Source of the DNA: Anaerolineae bacterium
GTDB lineage: Bacteria; Chloroflexota; Anaerolineae; Promineifilales; Promineifilaceae
Length of the DNA: 6,213 nucleotides
Assembly: GCA_028284105.1 (NCBI GenBank)
Contig: JANQSK010001155.1
Coordinates: forward strand, 1 to 6,213
Direction: 5' to 3'
Part shown: in pieces, positions 1 to 4,797 of the stretch
Layout: the number at the start of each line of letters is the position of its first letter
Numbering within the stretch: position 1 is the first letter of the stretch
Notes under the pieces: generated by a model
What the model was told of the DNA's origin: nothing
The model's database searches: none
The model's input: the letters and a program-made list of their open reading frames with translations, nothing else
Program-made: the position numbers and the translations under genes

Positions 1-453
1 AAATGGGATGCTATCAAAGCTTGGAACATCGAGTGTCGAGATAATCCAATTCATGATTGGCTTAAAATCACGCTTTTCAAGAAAGGCCACGGCTTGGGGC
101 TTGTGACTATAGGTGAATGCCGCCAAAAGCGCTGGGCTTGGGGTCTGCTGGCTGATTTGGGTTATGAGATGGTTGTAAACGGCCGTTCCAATTCCCACCC
201 TTTCATAATCAGGATGAACAGAGATATCAATACCATAACGGCCGTGTTTTGGAAGTTCCATCCAATGTCCAAATGCTACGATCTGTTGATCCTTTTCGAC
301 AAGATAGCGTTGGAACCCCCGTTCTTTGTTGCGGGCGTTATCGTTGAATTCAAAATCTTGAGCACTACTGGCATTCGATTCCCAGATCGCTTTCTCAATA
401 CGTGCGATCGCTTCATAAGATTCTTTTGAAGGCTGAAATTTTATAATCGACAT
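1..453 (-). CDS. GNAT-family N-acetyltransferase, N-terminal part (3' end beyond window)
   Basis: This reads open on the minus strand from ATG at 453 to the window edge, giving 151 codons without a stop. The protein begins MSIIKFQPSKESYEA. Its acetyl-CoA-binding motif A is clear: strand 'GIDISVHPDYERVGIGTAV' at about residues 74-92, with the R-x-G-x-G/T pyrophosphate loop R85-V-G-I-G-T90. A later 'AVAFLEKRDF' (121-130) matches the C-terminal GNAT helix, with Asp where Gly is usual. GNATs move an acetyl group from acetyl-CoA to an amine; the substrate cannot be told. The tail 'WIISTLDVPSFD' resembles the linker seen after the first domain of tandem GNAT proteins of about 300 aa, so a second domain may follow outside the window (inference). 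Start choice: ATG codons lie at 456 and 453; AAAGGA (460-465, minus) is 3 nt from the first and 6 nt from the second, favouring 453. The gene is divergent from the kinase and carries two ACGGCCGT octamers. Confidence 0.88.
   Translation of the reverse strand, partial: MSIIKFQPSKESYEAIARIEKAIWESNASSAQDFEFNDNARNKERGFQRYLVEKDQQIVAFGHWMELPKHGRYGIDISVHPDYERVGIGTAVYNHLITQISQQTPSPALLAAFTYSHKPQAVAFLEKRDFKPIMNWIISTLDVPSFDSIPF
179..186. repeat. ACGGCCGT palindromic octamer, copy 1
   Basis: Exact copy flanked as AAACGGCCGTTC inside the minus-strand GNAT gene. There it is read ACG GCC GTT (Thr-Ala-Val, residues 90-92), just after the acetyl-CoA loop. Confidence 0.7.
238..245. repeat. ACGGCCGT palindromic octamer, copy 2
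   Basis: Exact copy flanked by TA on the left and GT on the right, 59 bp from copy 1. On the minus strand it is read CAC GGC CGT (His-Gly-Arg), a different codon phase from copy 1. Confidence 0.7.
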
Positions 454-459
454 CATTAT

Positions 460-465
460 TCCTTT
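460..465 (-). promoter_or_regulatory. Ribosome binding site of the GNAT gene
   Basis: On the minus strand this reads AAAGGA. It stands 6 nt before the ATG at 453 and only 3 nt before the in-frame ATG at 456, so it decides for the inner start. Confidence 0.6.
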
Positions 466-483
466 GCTTTCACAACATTTATA

Positions 484-512
484 TGGTCAACACACCAGTA
501 AATGTTTAGAAT
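484..512 (+). promoter_or_regulatory. Possible promoter of the kinase/regulator operon
   Basis: A -35-like TGGTCA (484-489) and a -10-like TAGAAT (507-512) are separated by 17 bp. Each is a 4/6 to 5/6 match to the sigma-70 consensus. A start about 7 bp after the -10 would fall at about 519-522, on or next to the kinase ATG, which would make the message leaderless or nearly so. No Shine-Dalgarno sequence precedes that ATG. The divergent GNAT promoter must share this gap, but no clear pair of boxes was found for it. Confidence 0.35.
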
Positions 513-521
513 GGACAGACC

Positions 522-1928
522 ATGAGAGAGCGATACTATTCACGAGAGTTAAGCGCCGATACCAGCTCGATAATTATTCCAGCTGTGACTGGGCTTGCAT
601 TCTTAGTTTGCCTTGTCATTGTAGCCTTTAATCCCGACTGGATGGAATTTTGGCATTTCTGGATTATTGTAATCTTTTATCCGATTACCTCGTATACGGC
701 TTGGTTCCAAATCCAGAATGACCGGATTGAGTTAGGTAATGCCATCTTCATTACCACAAGTATTTTATTTATCACTATCATCATGGCACAAACGTGGCAT
801 CCAACCAGCCCGCTCCCCTATCTGTTTGCCATCTTTGTCATTATTACAAGTATGACGCTTCGCCCGGAAGCCAGCTTTTTTGTTTGGGGAATCACCTCAA
901 TTTTATCCGTTTTAGCGGCTGGATATACGGTTCGCCCATTTGATCTCAATTATATTTACACGCTGCTGTGGCCAATCATCATTAATTTCATCCTTGCCCT
1001 AACGGCATATCTCGTCGCCTATGAATGGCGATTTGCAGTTGAATCAATTAGCGAACTACATCGCAAAGTGCGCTATCGACGTAATGAACTTTTTGAGGTT
1101 CAAGAAGAGCTCCAACATACCAACTTCATTTTGCGTTCTCTAAATGATGAAATTGATAACGCTCGACGAGAAGCGGTTGAGGAGAAAGAGATTCGGACGC
1201 GCTTCATGAACACGGTAAGCCATGAGCTGAGAACACCGTTGAATTCAATTGTAAACTTTGCGCATATTTTGTCTCAGGGGGTTCGCGGCCCATTAACGGA
1301 TGGACAAGTTGATTATCTTTCTCGTATTCAGCATTCTGGCTGGCACTTGTTATCCGTGTTGAATGATTTGCTGGATATGGCACAAATTGAAGCGGGTGAA
1401 TTTGACCTCAAATATGCACCGACTAATTTGCATTTGGTTTGCGAAGAAGCGATGAACAACACAACTGGCCTCCAATTAGATAAAAACATTTCTGTGATTA
1501 GAGACTATCCGGAACAGTGGCCTATGGTAAAAGCAGATCCGATGCGTTTACAGCAGGCGATTATTAATTTGCTTGGGAATGCGTTCAAATACACTCGTGA
1601 AGGATTTGTCTGTTTACGCGTCCGGTCTGATGAACAGAGAGTTTATATCACTGTTGAGGATAGTGGGATTGGCATTAAAGAAGAAAATATAAGCAAGATA
1701 TTTGAAGAATTTCATCAGGTCGACCAAAATGTGGCCCGACGGCGCATTGGTACAGGCTTAGGTTTGTCCATTTCTAAGCATCTGGTTGAACGACATGGGG
1801 GTTCTATCCAAGTTGAAAGCGAATTCCAGAAGGGCAGTAAATTTACGATAACTTTGCCTATATTCAAAGGGGAGACTCTAAACGGGAGTCAACCAACCAC
1901 GATTAAATTAGGAACAACAAATGAGTAA
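522..1928 (+). CDS. Membrane sensor histidine kinase with six N-terminal transmembrane segments
   Basis: This is a 468-aa sensor kinase that would autophosphorylate on His and pass phosphate to a receiver, probably the next gene's product. The N-terminus holds about six hydrophobic segments (roughly residues 16-36, 41-62, 71-89, 98-112, 115-136, 143-166) with very short loops, so no separate extracellular sensor domain is visible. A charged helix (about 172-228) looks like a coiled-coil signalling linker. The HisKA domain has the H-box 'SHELRTPLNS' with phospho-acceptor H234. The HATPase domain has an N-box around N349-N353 (INLLGNAFKY), G1 D380-S-G-I-G384, F-box F394-F397, and G2 G410-T-G-L-G-L415; 'GSKFTITLP' closes the domain. 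All catalytic boxes are intact. The stop overlaps the regulator start by 8 bp, indicating translational coupling. The signal sensed cannot be inferred. No PAS, GAF or HAMP domain was seen. Confidence 0.95.
   Translation: MRERYYSRELSADTSSIIIPAVTGLAFLVCLVIVAFNPDWMEFWHFWIIVIFYPITSYTAWFQIQNDRIELGNAIFITTSILFITIIMAQTWHPTSPLPYLFAIFVIITSMTLRPEASFFVWGITSILSVLAAGYTVRPFDLNYIYTLLWPIIINFILALTAYLVAYEWRFAVESISELHRKVRYRRNELFEVQEELQHTNFILRSLNDEIDNARREAVEEKEIRTRFMNTVSHELRTPLNSIVNFAHILSQGVRGPLTDGQVDYLSRIQHSGWHLLSVLNDLLDMAQIEAGEFDLKYAPTNLHLVCEEAMNNTTGLQLDKNISVIRDYPEQWPMVKADPMRLQQAIINLLGNAFKYTREGFVCLRVRSDEQRVYITVEDSGIGIKEENISKIFEEFHQVDQNVARRRIGTGLGLSISKHLVERHGGSIQVESEFQKGSKFTITLPIFKGETLNGSQPTTIKLGTTNE
1910..1913 (+). 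promoter_or_regulatory. Ribosome binding site of the response regulator
   Basis: AGGA lies inside the last kinase codons, 7 nt before the regulator ATG at 1921. It supports this start and translation from the shared message. Confidence 0.55.
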
Positions 1929-2331
1929 ATCGCTAGCAGAGTCATATATTATCGTTGTTGAGGATGATCCCAACGATCAGTTGATCACCTTAGGTCTATT
2001 ACGCTTAGGGGGAGCAAATCGATGCTTTTGCCGCCGTTCAGTCGATTTAGCTATTTCCTTTGCTGAGAAATTACCTCAAGTCGATTTATTTCTTGTAGAT
2101 ATCAATATGCCGGATCGCAGTGGCTATGAACTTTTGGCTGAAGTGAGGACAAACGATCAATTTAAATCTGCTTATGTGGTGGCGTTGACAGCTGGAACAA
2201 GCTCTCGAGAGGTTGAAAAGGCGCGTGAGTTGGGATTTGATGGCTTTTTAAGCAAGCCACTGAAGCCAACTGCATTTTCAAGCCAAGTGCAAGAGATTCT
2301 TGAGGGTGAAGCCATTTGGGATCGCCGGTAA
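1921..2331 (+). CDS. Single-domain response regulator (receiver only)
   Basis: This 136-aa protein is a CheY-like receiver with no output domain; only about 20 residues follow the conserved lysine. Residues visible: acidic pocket E14-D15-D16 (VVEDDPND), phospho-acceptor D60 in 'LVDINMPDRSGYE', switch Thr T90 (VALTAG), aromatic switch F109, and K112 in 'FLSKPL'. It should accept phosphate from the upstream kinase, whose gene overlaps it by 8 bp (ATGAGTAA-type junction). Since it lacks a DNA-binding domain, it must act by protein contact, as a phosphorelay intermediate, or as a phosphate sink; the sequence does not say which. Its spacing and intact residues show it is complete rather than truncated. 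Confidence 0.95.
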   Translation: MSKSLAESYIIVVEDDPNDQLITLGLLRLGGANRCFCRRSVDLAISFAEKLPQVDLFLVDINMPDRSGYELLAEVRTNDQFKSAYVVALTAGTSSREVEKARELGFDGFLSKPLKPTAFSSQVQEILEGEAIWDRR

Positions 2332-2340
2332 CCTGGTTAC
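2328..2340. repeat. 13-bp palindrome GTAACC-T-GGTTAC over the regulator stop codon
   Basis: The two 6-bp arms are perfect inverted copies around a single T and include the TAA stop at 2329-2331. As a hairpin it could only form a 5-bp stem with a CTG loop and no U-tract follows directly, so it is a poor terminator. Its form suits a dimeric DNA-binding protein, but it may be chance. Confidence 0.4.
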
Positions 2341-2368
2341 AAAAGCGTTTCTTCCATTAAAAATAATT

Positions 2369-2396
2369 TTGTAATTTCTCTGTTGGTCAATATACT
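2369..2396 (+). promoter_or_regulatory. Promoter of the lipoprotein gene, probably giving a leaderless mRNA
   Basis: TTGTAA (2369-2374) and TATACT (2391-2396) are separated by 16 bp. TATACT matches the sigma-70 -10 consensus in 5 of 6 bases. The ATG-ATG of the next gene begins at 2403, only 6 bp after the -10, where transcription itself would be expected to start. There is no Shine-Dalgarno sequence in the interval. Confidence 0.45.
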
Positions 2397-2402
2397 AACA
2401 CT

Positions 2403-2849
2403 ATGATGTCTCCAGATCGGTTTCATGGTCAAAAGAAATTATCAAATCGGTTTGTATTAACGGCCGTTCTCCTCTTAATTTCGCTCCTATTTTTATCGAG
2501 TTGTTTTAGCTTGCTGCAAGGCAGTGATTCAACAGACTTATCTGTATCATCCCCTTATACTGGGACGGTAGAATTTCAGTGTAATCAAACATGCGCCGAT
2601 CGCGGGCAGTGTGGCCAAGCCACCGACGGCACGGACTTTGTTTTTATGAGTTCGATTGCGCCAGCGGTTGATCAACACGATCAGCTGATCTTGCCAGGAG
2701 CCCGTGGAAATATCCTCGATACCATTACGCGTACGCTGCAAACAACCGCAACATCCGAACAGTTCCCTCAACCGTTTCATCTTGTTCAAATAGATGGTGG
2801 TTTAGCAGGTTGGGTTGTTGAATGGTGTGTTGCGCCTGTGACGAATTAA
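2403..2849 (+). CDS. Small Cys-containing lipoprotein of unknown function
   Basis: This 148-aa protein has a basic N-terminus (KKLSNR), a hydrophobic stretch at about residues 18-31, and a lipobox L31-S-S-C34. It should therefore be cleaved by signal peptidase II and tethered to the membrane by a lipid on C34. The mature part has a Ser/Thr/Asp-rich spacer (about 39-52), then C60-x3-C64-x5-C70 ('CNQTCADRGQCG'), and C142 near the end, four cysteines that could form two disulfides outside the cell. The C-terminal 'LVQIDGGLAGWVVEWC' has the look of the last strands of an SH3-like (bacterial SH3) fold, which is a guess from pattern only. No catalytic motif was recognised. Start: ATG at 2403, with another in-frame ATG at 2406; neither has a Shine-Dalgarno site. 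It carries one ACGGCCGT octamer within the signal peptide. Confidence 0.8.
   Translation: MMSPDRFHGQKKLSNRFVLTAVLLLISLLFLSSCFSLLQGSDSTDLSVSSPYTGTVEFQCNQTCADRGQCGQATDGTDFVFMSSIAPAVDQHDQLILPGARGNILDTITRTLQTTATSEQFPQPFHLVQIDGGLAGWVVEWCVAPVTN
2460..2467. repeat. ACGGCCGT palindromic octamer, copy 3
   Basis: Exact copy flanked as TTAACGGCCGTT. It encodes Thr-Ala-Val (20-22) in the lipoprotein signal peptide, a region where most hydrophobic codons would do equally well. Confidence 0.7.
2667..2690. repeat. Two adjacent GATC-centred or GATC-flanked palindromes
   Basis: GTTGATCAAC (2667-2676) is a perfect 10-bp palindrome and GATCAGCTGATC (2679-2690) a perfect 12-bp one, 2 bp apart, both inside the lipoprotein gene. 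A near copy, GATCAGTTGATC, is at 1975-1986 in the regulator gene; both encode Asp-Gln-Leu-Ile. Function unknown. Confidence 0.35.
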
Positions 2850-2883
2850 ACAATCTGCTTTTTGGCAAAACACCTAAATAGAT

Positions 2884-4341
2884 ATGAATTTAAAAACACA
2901 TGTTGTTAATCGGTATGAAACCCCTACCTCTATTGAGTCGGTGCTAGAGTTATTAGCAAAATACGGCCGTTCTGCACGATTGATTGCAGGTGGCACCGAC
3001 CTCATGCTAGAGATCGAGCGCGGACAACGTCCCGAGGTTGCGTGTCTCATTGATCTTACCCGTATTCCCGATTTGGCAACGATCAATGCAGATGAAACAG
3101 GGGCAATTCATTTAGGTCCCTTGGTAACGCACAATCAGGTCGTTGATTCAGTACTCATTGTTGAGCACGCTTTACCATTGGCACAAGCTAGTTTGGAAGT
3201 TGCCTCTCCCCAACTGCGTAATCGAGCCACAGTAGCTGGTAATCTGATCACCGCTAGCCCTGCCAACGATACGATCACACCGCTGTGGGCATTAAATGCC
3301 AAAGTTACGTTAGCTTCAAAACGGGACACTCGAACAGTTGCCCTACGTGACTTCTACACGGGGGTGCGCAAAACGATAATGGAACCCGATGAAATGTTGG
3401 TTGATCTTCAATTTGAACCGATGTCATCGAACACTAGAGGGGTTTATGTAAAGCTGGGGCTCCGCCGCGCTCAAGCTATCTCGGTGGTGCATTTGACTGT
3501 TTTGTTGACATTTGATGATGATCAAAAAATTAAAGATGCTCAAATTTCTCTAGGCAGTGTTGCCCCAACGATTGTTAATGCTCCTGAAGCTGAACAGTTT
3601 TTAAACGGCCGTTTTCTCACAGAAGAAACTATTGCTCAAGCAGCCAAACTAGCAGCCAATTCAGTCAATCCAATTGATGATGTGCGTGGTCCGGCCACGT
3701 ATCGCTCATCAATGATTGCGACGATGGTGGCACGTGCTTTAACAACGCTAAAAAATGGGGATGAACGAGCCCATTGGCCTCAAGACCCTGTTATGCTTTG
3801 GGGTGATACCCATGGCCTGTATCCAACGGGTGAACAGTTTGAAATGACCCATTCTGAAGATACGGCCATTACAACAACCGTTAATGGCCAACCATTAACG
3901 GCCGTAGGTGGTAATCACAAGACCCTTTTGCGCTGGCTTCGTGAAGAAGGGCTGCTGACTGGCACCAAAGAAGGCTGTGGTGAAGGGGAATGTGGGGCGT
4001 GTACTATCTTTCTGGATGGTATGGCCGTCATGTCTTGTTTAGTGCCTGCACCGCGTGCTCATGGGGCAGACATCGTTACCGTTGAGGGCTTAGCCGATGG
4101 CGAGAACCTGCACCCCATCCAACAAGCCTTCATCAATACGGGGGCTGTTCAATGTGGGTATTGCATTCCCGGCTTTTTAATGTCGGGAGCTAAGCTGTTG
4201 GATGAAAAGGGAACCCCCTCTCTCGAACAAATTCAACAGGGGTACAGTGGTAATCTTTGCCGATGTACCGGATATTATAAAATTATCGAAGCGGTTAATG
4301 AAGCCGCACAAGAATCTAGTAGCCAGATTGCAAGCGATTGA
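2884..4341 (+). CDS. Molybdenum hydroxylase FAD-binding / [2Fe-2S] fusion subunit (CoxM-CoxS type)
   Basis: This 485-aa protein joins two subunits of the xanthine dehydrogenase family. Residues about 7-290 are the FAD-binding (CoxM/XDH medium) domain: N-terminal 'YETPTSIESVLELLAKYG', flavin motif A35-G-G-T-D39, a second flavin motif 'ATVAGNL' (115-121), and a C-terminal CoxM-like part. After a charged linker (about 291-328) comes the CoxS-type domain. Its plant-type [2Fe-2S] ligands are C365, C370, C373 and C385; the second, helical cluster uses C424, C427, C459 and C461 ('QCGYC', 'CRCTGY'). All eight ligands are present. Electrons from the Mo subunit would pass through both clusters to FAD. 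The order FAD then FeS is the reverse of the FeS-FAD order in eukaryotic XDH and Rhodobacter XdhA. A stop (TAA, 2875) shortly upstream makes ATG 2884 the natural start; no Shine-Dalgarno site is seen. The partner large subunit begins at 4798. Three ACGGCCGT octamers lie within. Confidence 0.93.
   Translation: MNLKTHVVNRYETPTSIESVLELLAKYGRSARLIAGGTDLMLEIERGQRPEVACLIDLTRIPDLATINADETGAIHLGPLVTHNQVVDSVLIVEHALPLAQASLEVASPQLRNRATVAGNLITASPANDTITPLWALNAKVTLASKRDTRTVALRDFYTGVRKTIMEPDEMLVDLQFEPMSSNTRGVYVKLGLRRAQAISVVHLTVLLTFDDDQKIKDAQISLGSVAPTIVNAPEAEQFLNGRFLTEETIAQAAKLAANSVNPIDDVRGPATYRSSMIATMVARALTTLKNGDERAHWPQDPVMLWGDTHGLYPTGEQFEMTHSEDTAITTTVNGQPLTAVGGNHKTLLRWLREEGLLTGTKEGCGEGECGACTIFLDGMAVMSCLVPAPRAHGADIVTVEGLADGENLHPIQQAFINTGAVQCGYCIPGFLMSGAKLLDEKGTPSLEQIQQGYSGNLCRCTGYYKIIEAVNEAAQESSSQIASD
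2963..2970. repeat. ACGGCCGT palindromic octamer, copy 4
   Basis: Exact copy flanked by AT and TC in the FAD domain. It is read TAC GGC CGT (Tyr-Gly-Arg, residues 27-29), eight codons before the AGGTD flavin motif. Confidence 0.7.
3605..3612. repeat. ACGGCCGT palindromic octamer, copy 5
   Basis: Exact copy flanked as TAAACGGCCGTTT in the C-terminal part of the FAD domain. It is read AAC GGC CGT (Asn-Gly-Arg, 241-243). Confidence 0.7.
3898..3905. repeat. ACGGCCGT palindromic octamer, copy 6
   Basis: Exact copy flanked as ATTAACGGCCGTAG near the start of the 2Fe-2S domain. It is read ACG GCC GTA (Thr-Ala-Val, 339-341), in the other codon phase from copies 4 and 5 of the same gene. Confidence 0.7.
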
Positions 4342-4379
4342 TATTAGTTTGATTAAGGTGTCTATTCCGATTCACAATC

Positions 4380-4389
4380 ATTGATCAAT
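4380..4389. repeat. Intergenic palindrome ATTGATCAAT
   Basis: A perfect 10-bp palindrome in the 93-bp gap between the fusion subunit and the two-TM gene. It shares the core TTGATCAA with the palindrome at 2667-2676. It is too short for a terminator and no U-tract follows. The rest of the gap shows only weak promoter-like boxes (TTGATC 4381-4386, TTTAGT 4403-4408), which I do not call. Confidence 0.3.
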
Positions 4390-4417
4390 CGCCTACCAAA
4401 TCTTTAGTTGTTCTATC

Positions 4418-4424
4418 AAAGGAG
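4418..4424 (+). promoter_or_regulatory. Strong ribosome binding site of the two-TM protein gene
   Basis: AAAGGAG ends 10 nt before the ATG at 4435. It sets the start there rather than at the in-frame TTG at 4408, which lies upstream of this site. It is the best Shine-Dalgarno sequence in the window. Confidence 0.75.
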
Positions 4425-4434
4425 CAAAAATTCA

Positions 4435-4794
4435 ATGAGAATAGAAAAAAAACAAGATGAAGAAATTGCCCGTCGGCAGGGTATGACTGGAAAAACCGTG
4501 ATTCAAGTCGTTTGGTTCTTGATTTCAGGCATTATTTCTTACTTTTTAGTGACGTTTATGCTGAATAGTGAAGAAGTCAATTTTTCATACGGTCTAATTT
4601 ACAACACAACAGGTCTTCCACGCTCTGTGCCCGAAGGGGCAATCTTAGCTATTCTTATCCTTATTTTGATTATGGTATTTCAGGTGTTTCTTTGGTTGGG
4701 TTTTGCCCTTGCAAGCCCTGAGGGACGTCGGAAAACAGGACAACCTTCACTTTACTCACGAAATAAGGATCCATTTGATCAAGGACATCACTAA
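4435..4794 (+). CDS. Small two-transmembrane protein of unknown function inside the hydroxylase cluster
   Basis: I do not recognise this 119-aa protein. It has a charged N-terminus (MRIEKKQDEEIARRQ), a first hydrophobic segment at about residues 21-43, a polar loop of about 25 residues (44-66, 'NSEEVNFSYGLIYNTTGLP'), a second very hydrophobic segment at about 67-94 (AILAILILILIMVFQ), and a charged tail ending in His-His. The distribution of positive charge suggests both ends face the cytoplasm (inference). There are no cysteines and no clear haem or metal ligands in the membrane segments. It sits between the FAD/2Fe-2S gene and the large-subunit gene and its stop is 3 bp from the latter's ATG, so it is almost surely cotranslated with the large subunit. 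It could be a membrane anchor, an assembly aid, or an unrelated passenger. Confidence 0.8.
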   Translation: MRIEKKQDEEIARRQGMTGKTVIQVVWFLISGIISYFLVTFMLNSEEVNFSYGLIYNTTGLPRSVPEGAILAILILILIMVFQVFLWLGFALASPEGRRKTGQPSLYSRNKDPFDQGHH

Positions 4795-4797
4795 TTG

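Noticed and set aside
404..411. Single GCGATCGC (cyanobacterial HIP1 octamer)
   Set aside because: Only one exact copy was noticed in 6.2 kb, within what chance allows; it is no evidence for a cyanobacterial origin.
94..429. Plus-strand open frame of 111 codons at the left edge
   Set aside because: It is antisense to the GNAT gene, whose minus-strand frame shows an intact acetyl-CoA motif and a Shine-Dalgarno site. The plus frame has no recognisable domain.
511..525. Five-codon frame ATGGACAGACCATGA overlapping the kinase start
   Set aside because: It has no ribosome binding site and is too short to judge; the overlap with ATG is probably chance.
2858..2870. Possible terminator hairpin TTTTG-G-CAAAA after the lipoprotein gene
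   Set aside because: The loop would be one base, the stem is almost all A/T, and no U-tract follows; it cannot work as an intrinsic terminator.
4202..4384. Open frame of 60 codons across the end of the fusion gene
   Set aside because: It lies out of frame under the essential NLCRCTGY part of the 2Fe-2S domain and has no Shine-Dalgarno site.
4408..4434. Upstream TTG start for the two-TM protein, adding 9 residues
   Set aside because: The strong AAAGGAG site lies between this TTG and the ATG at 4435 and is correctly placed only for the latter.
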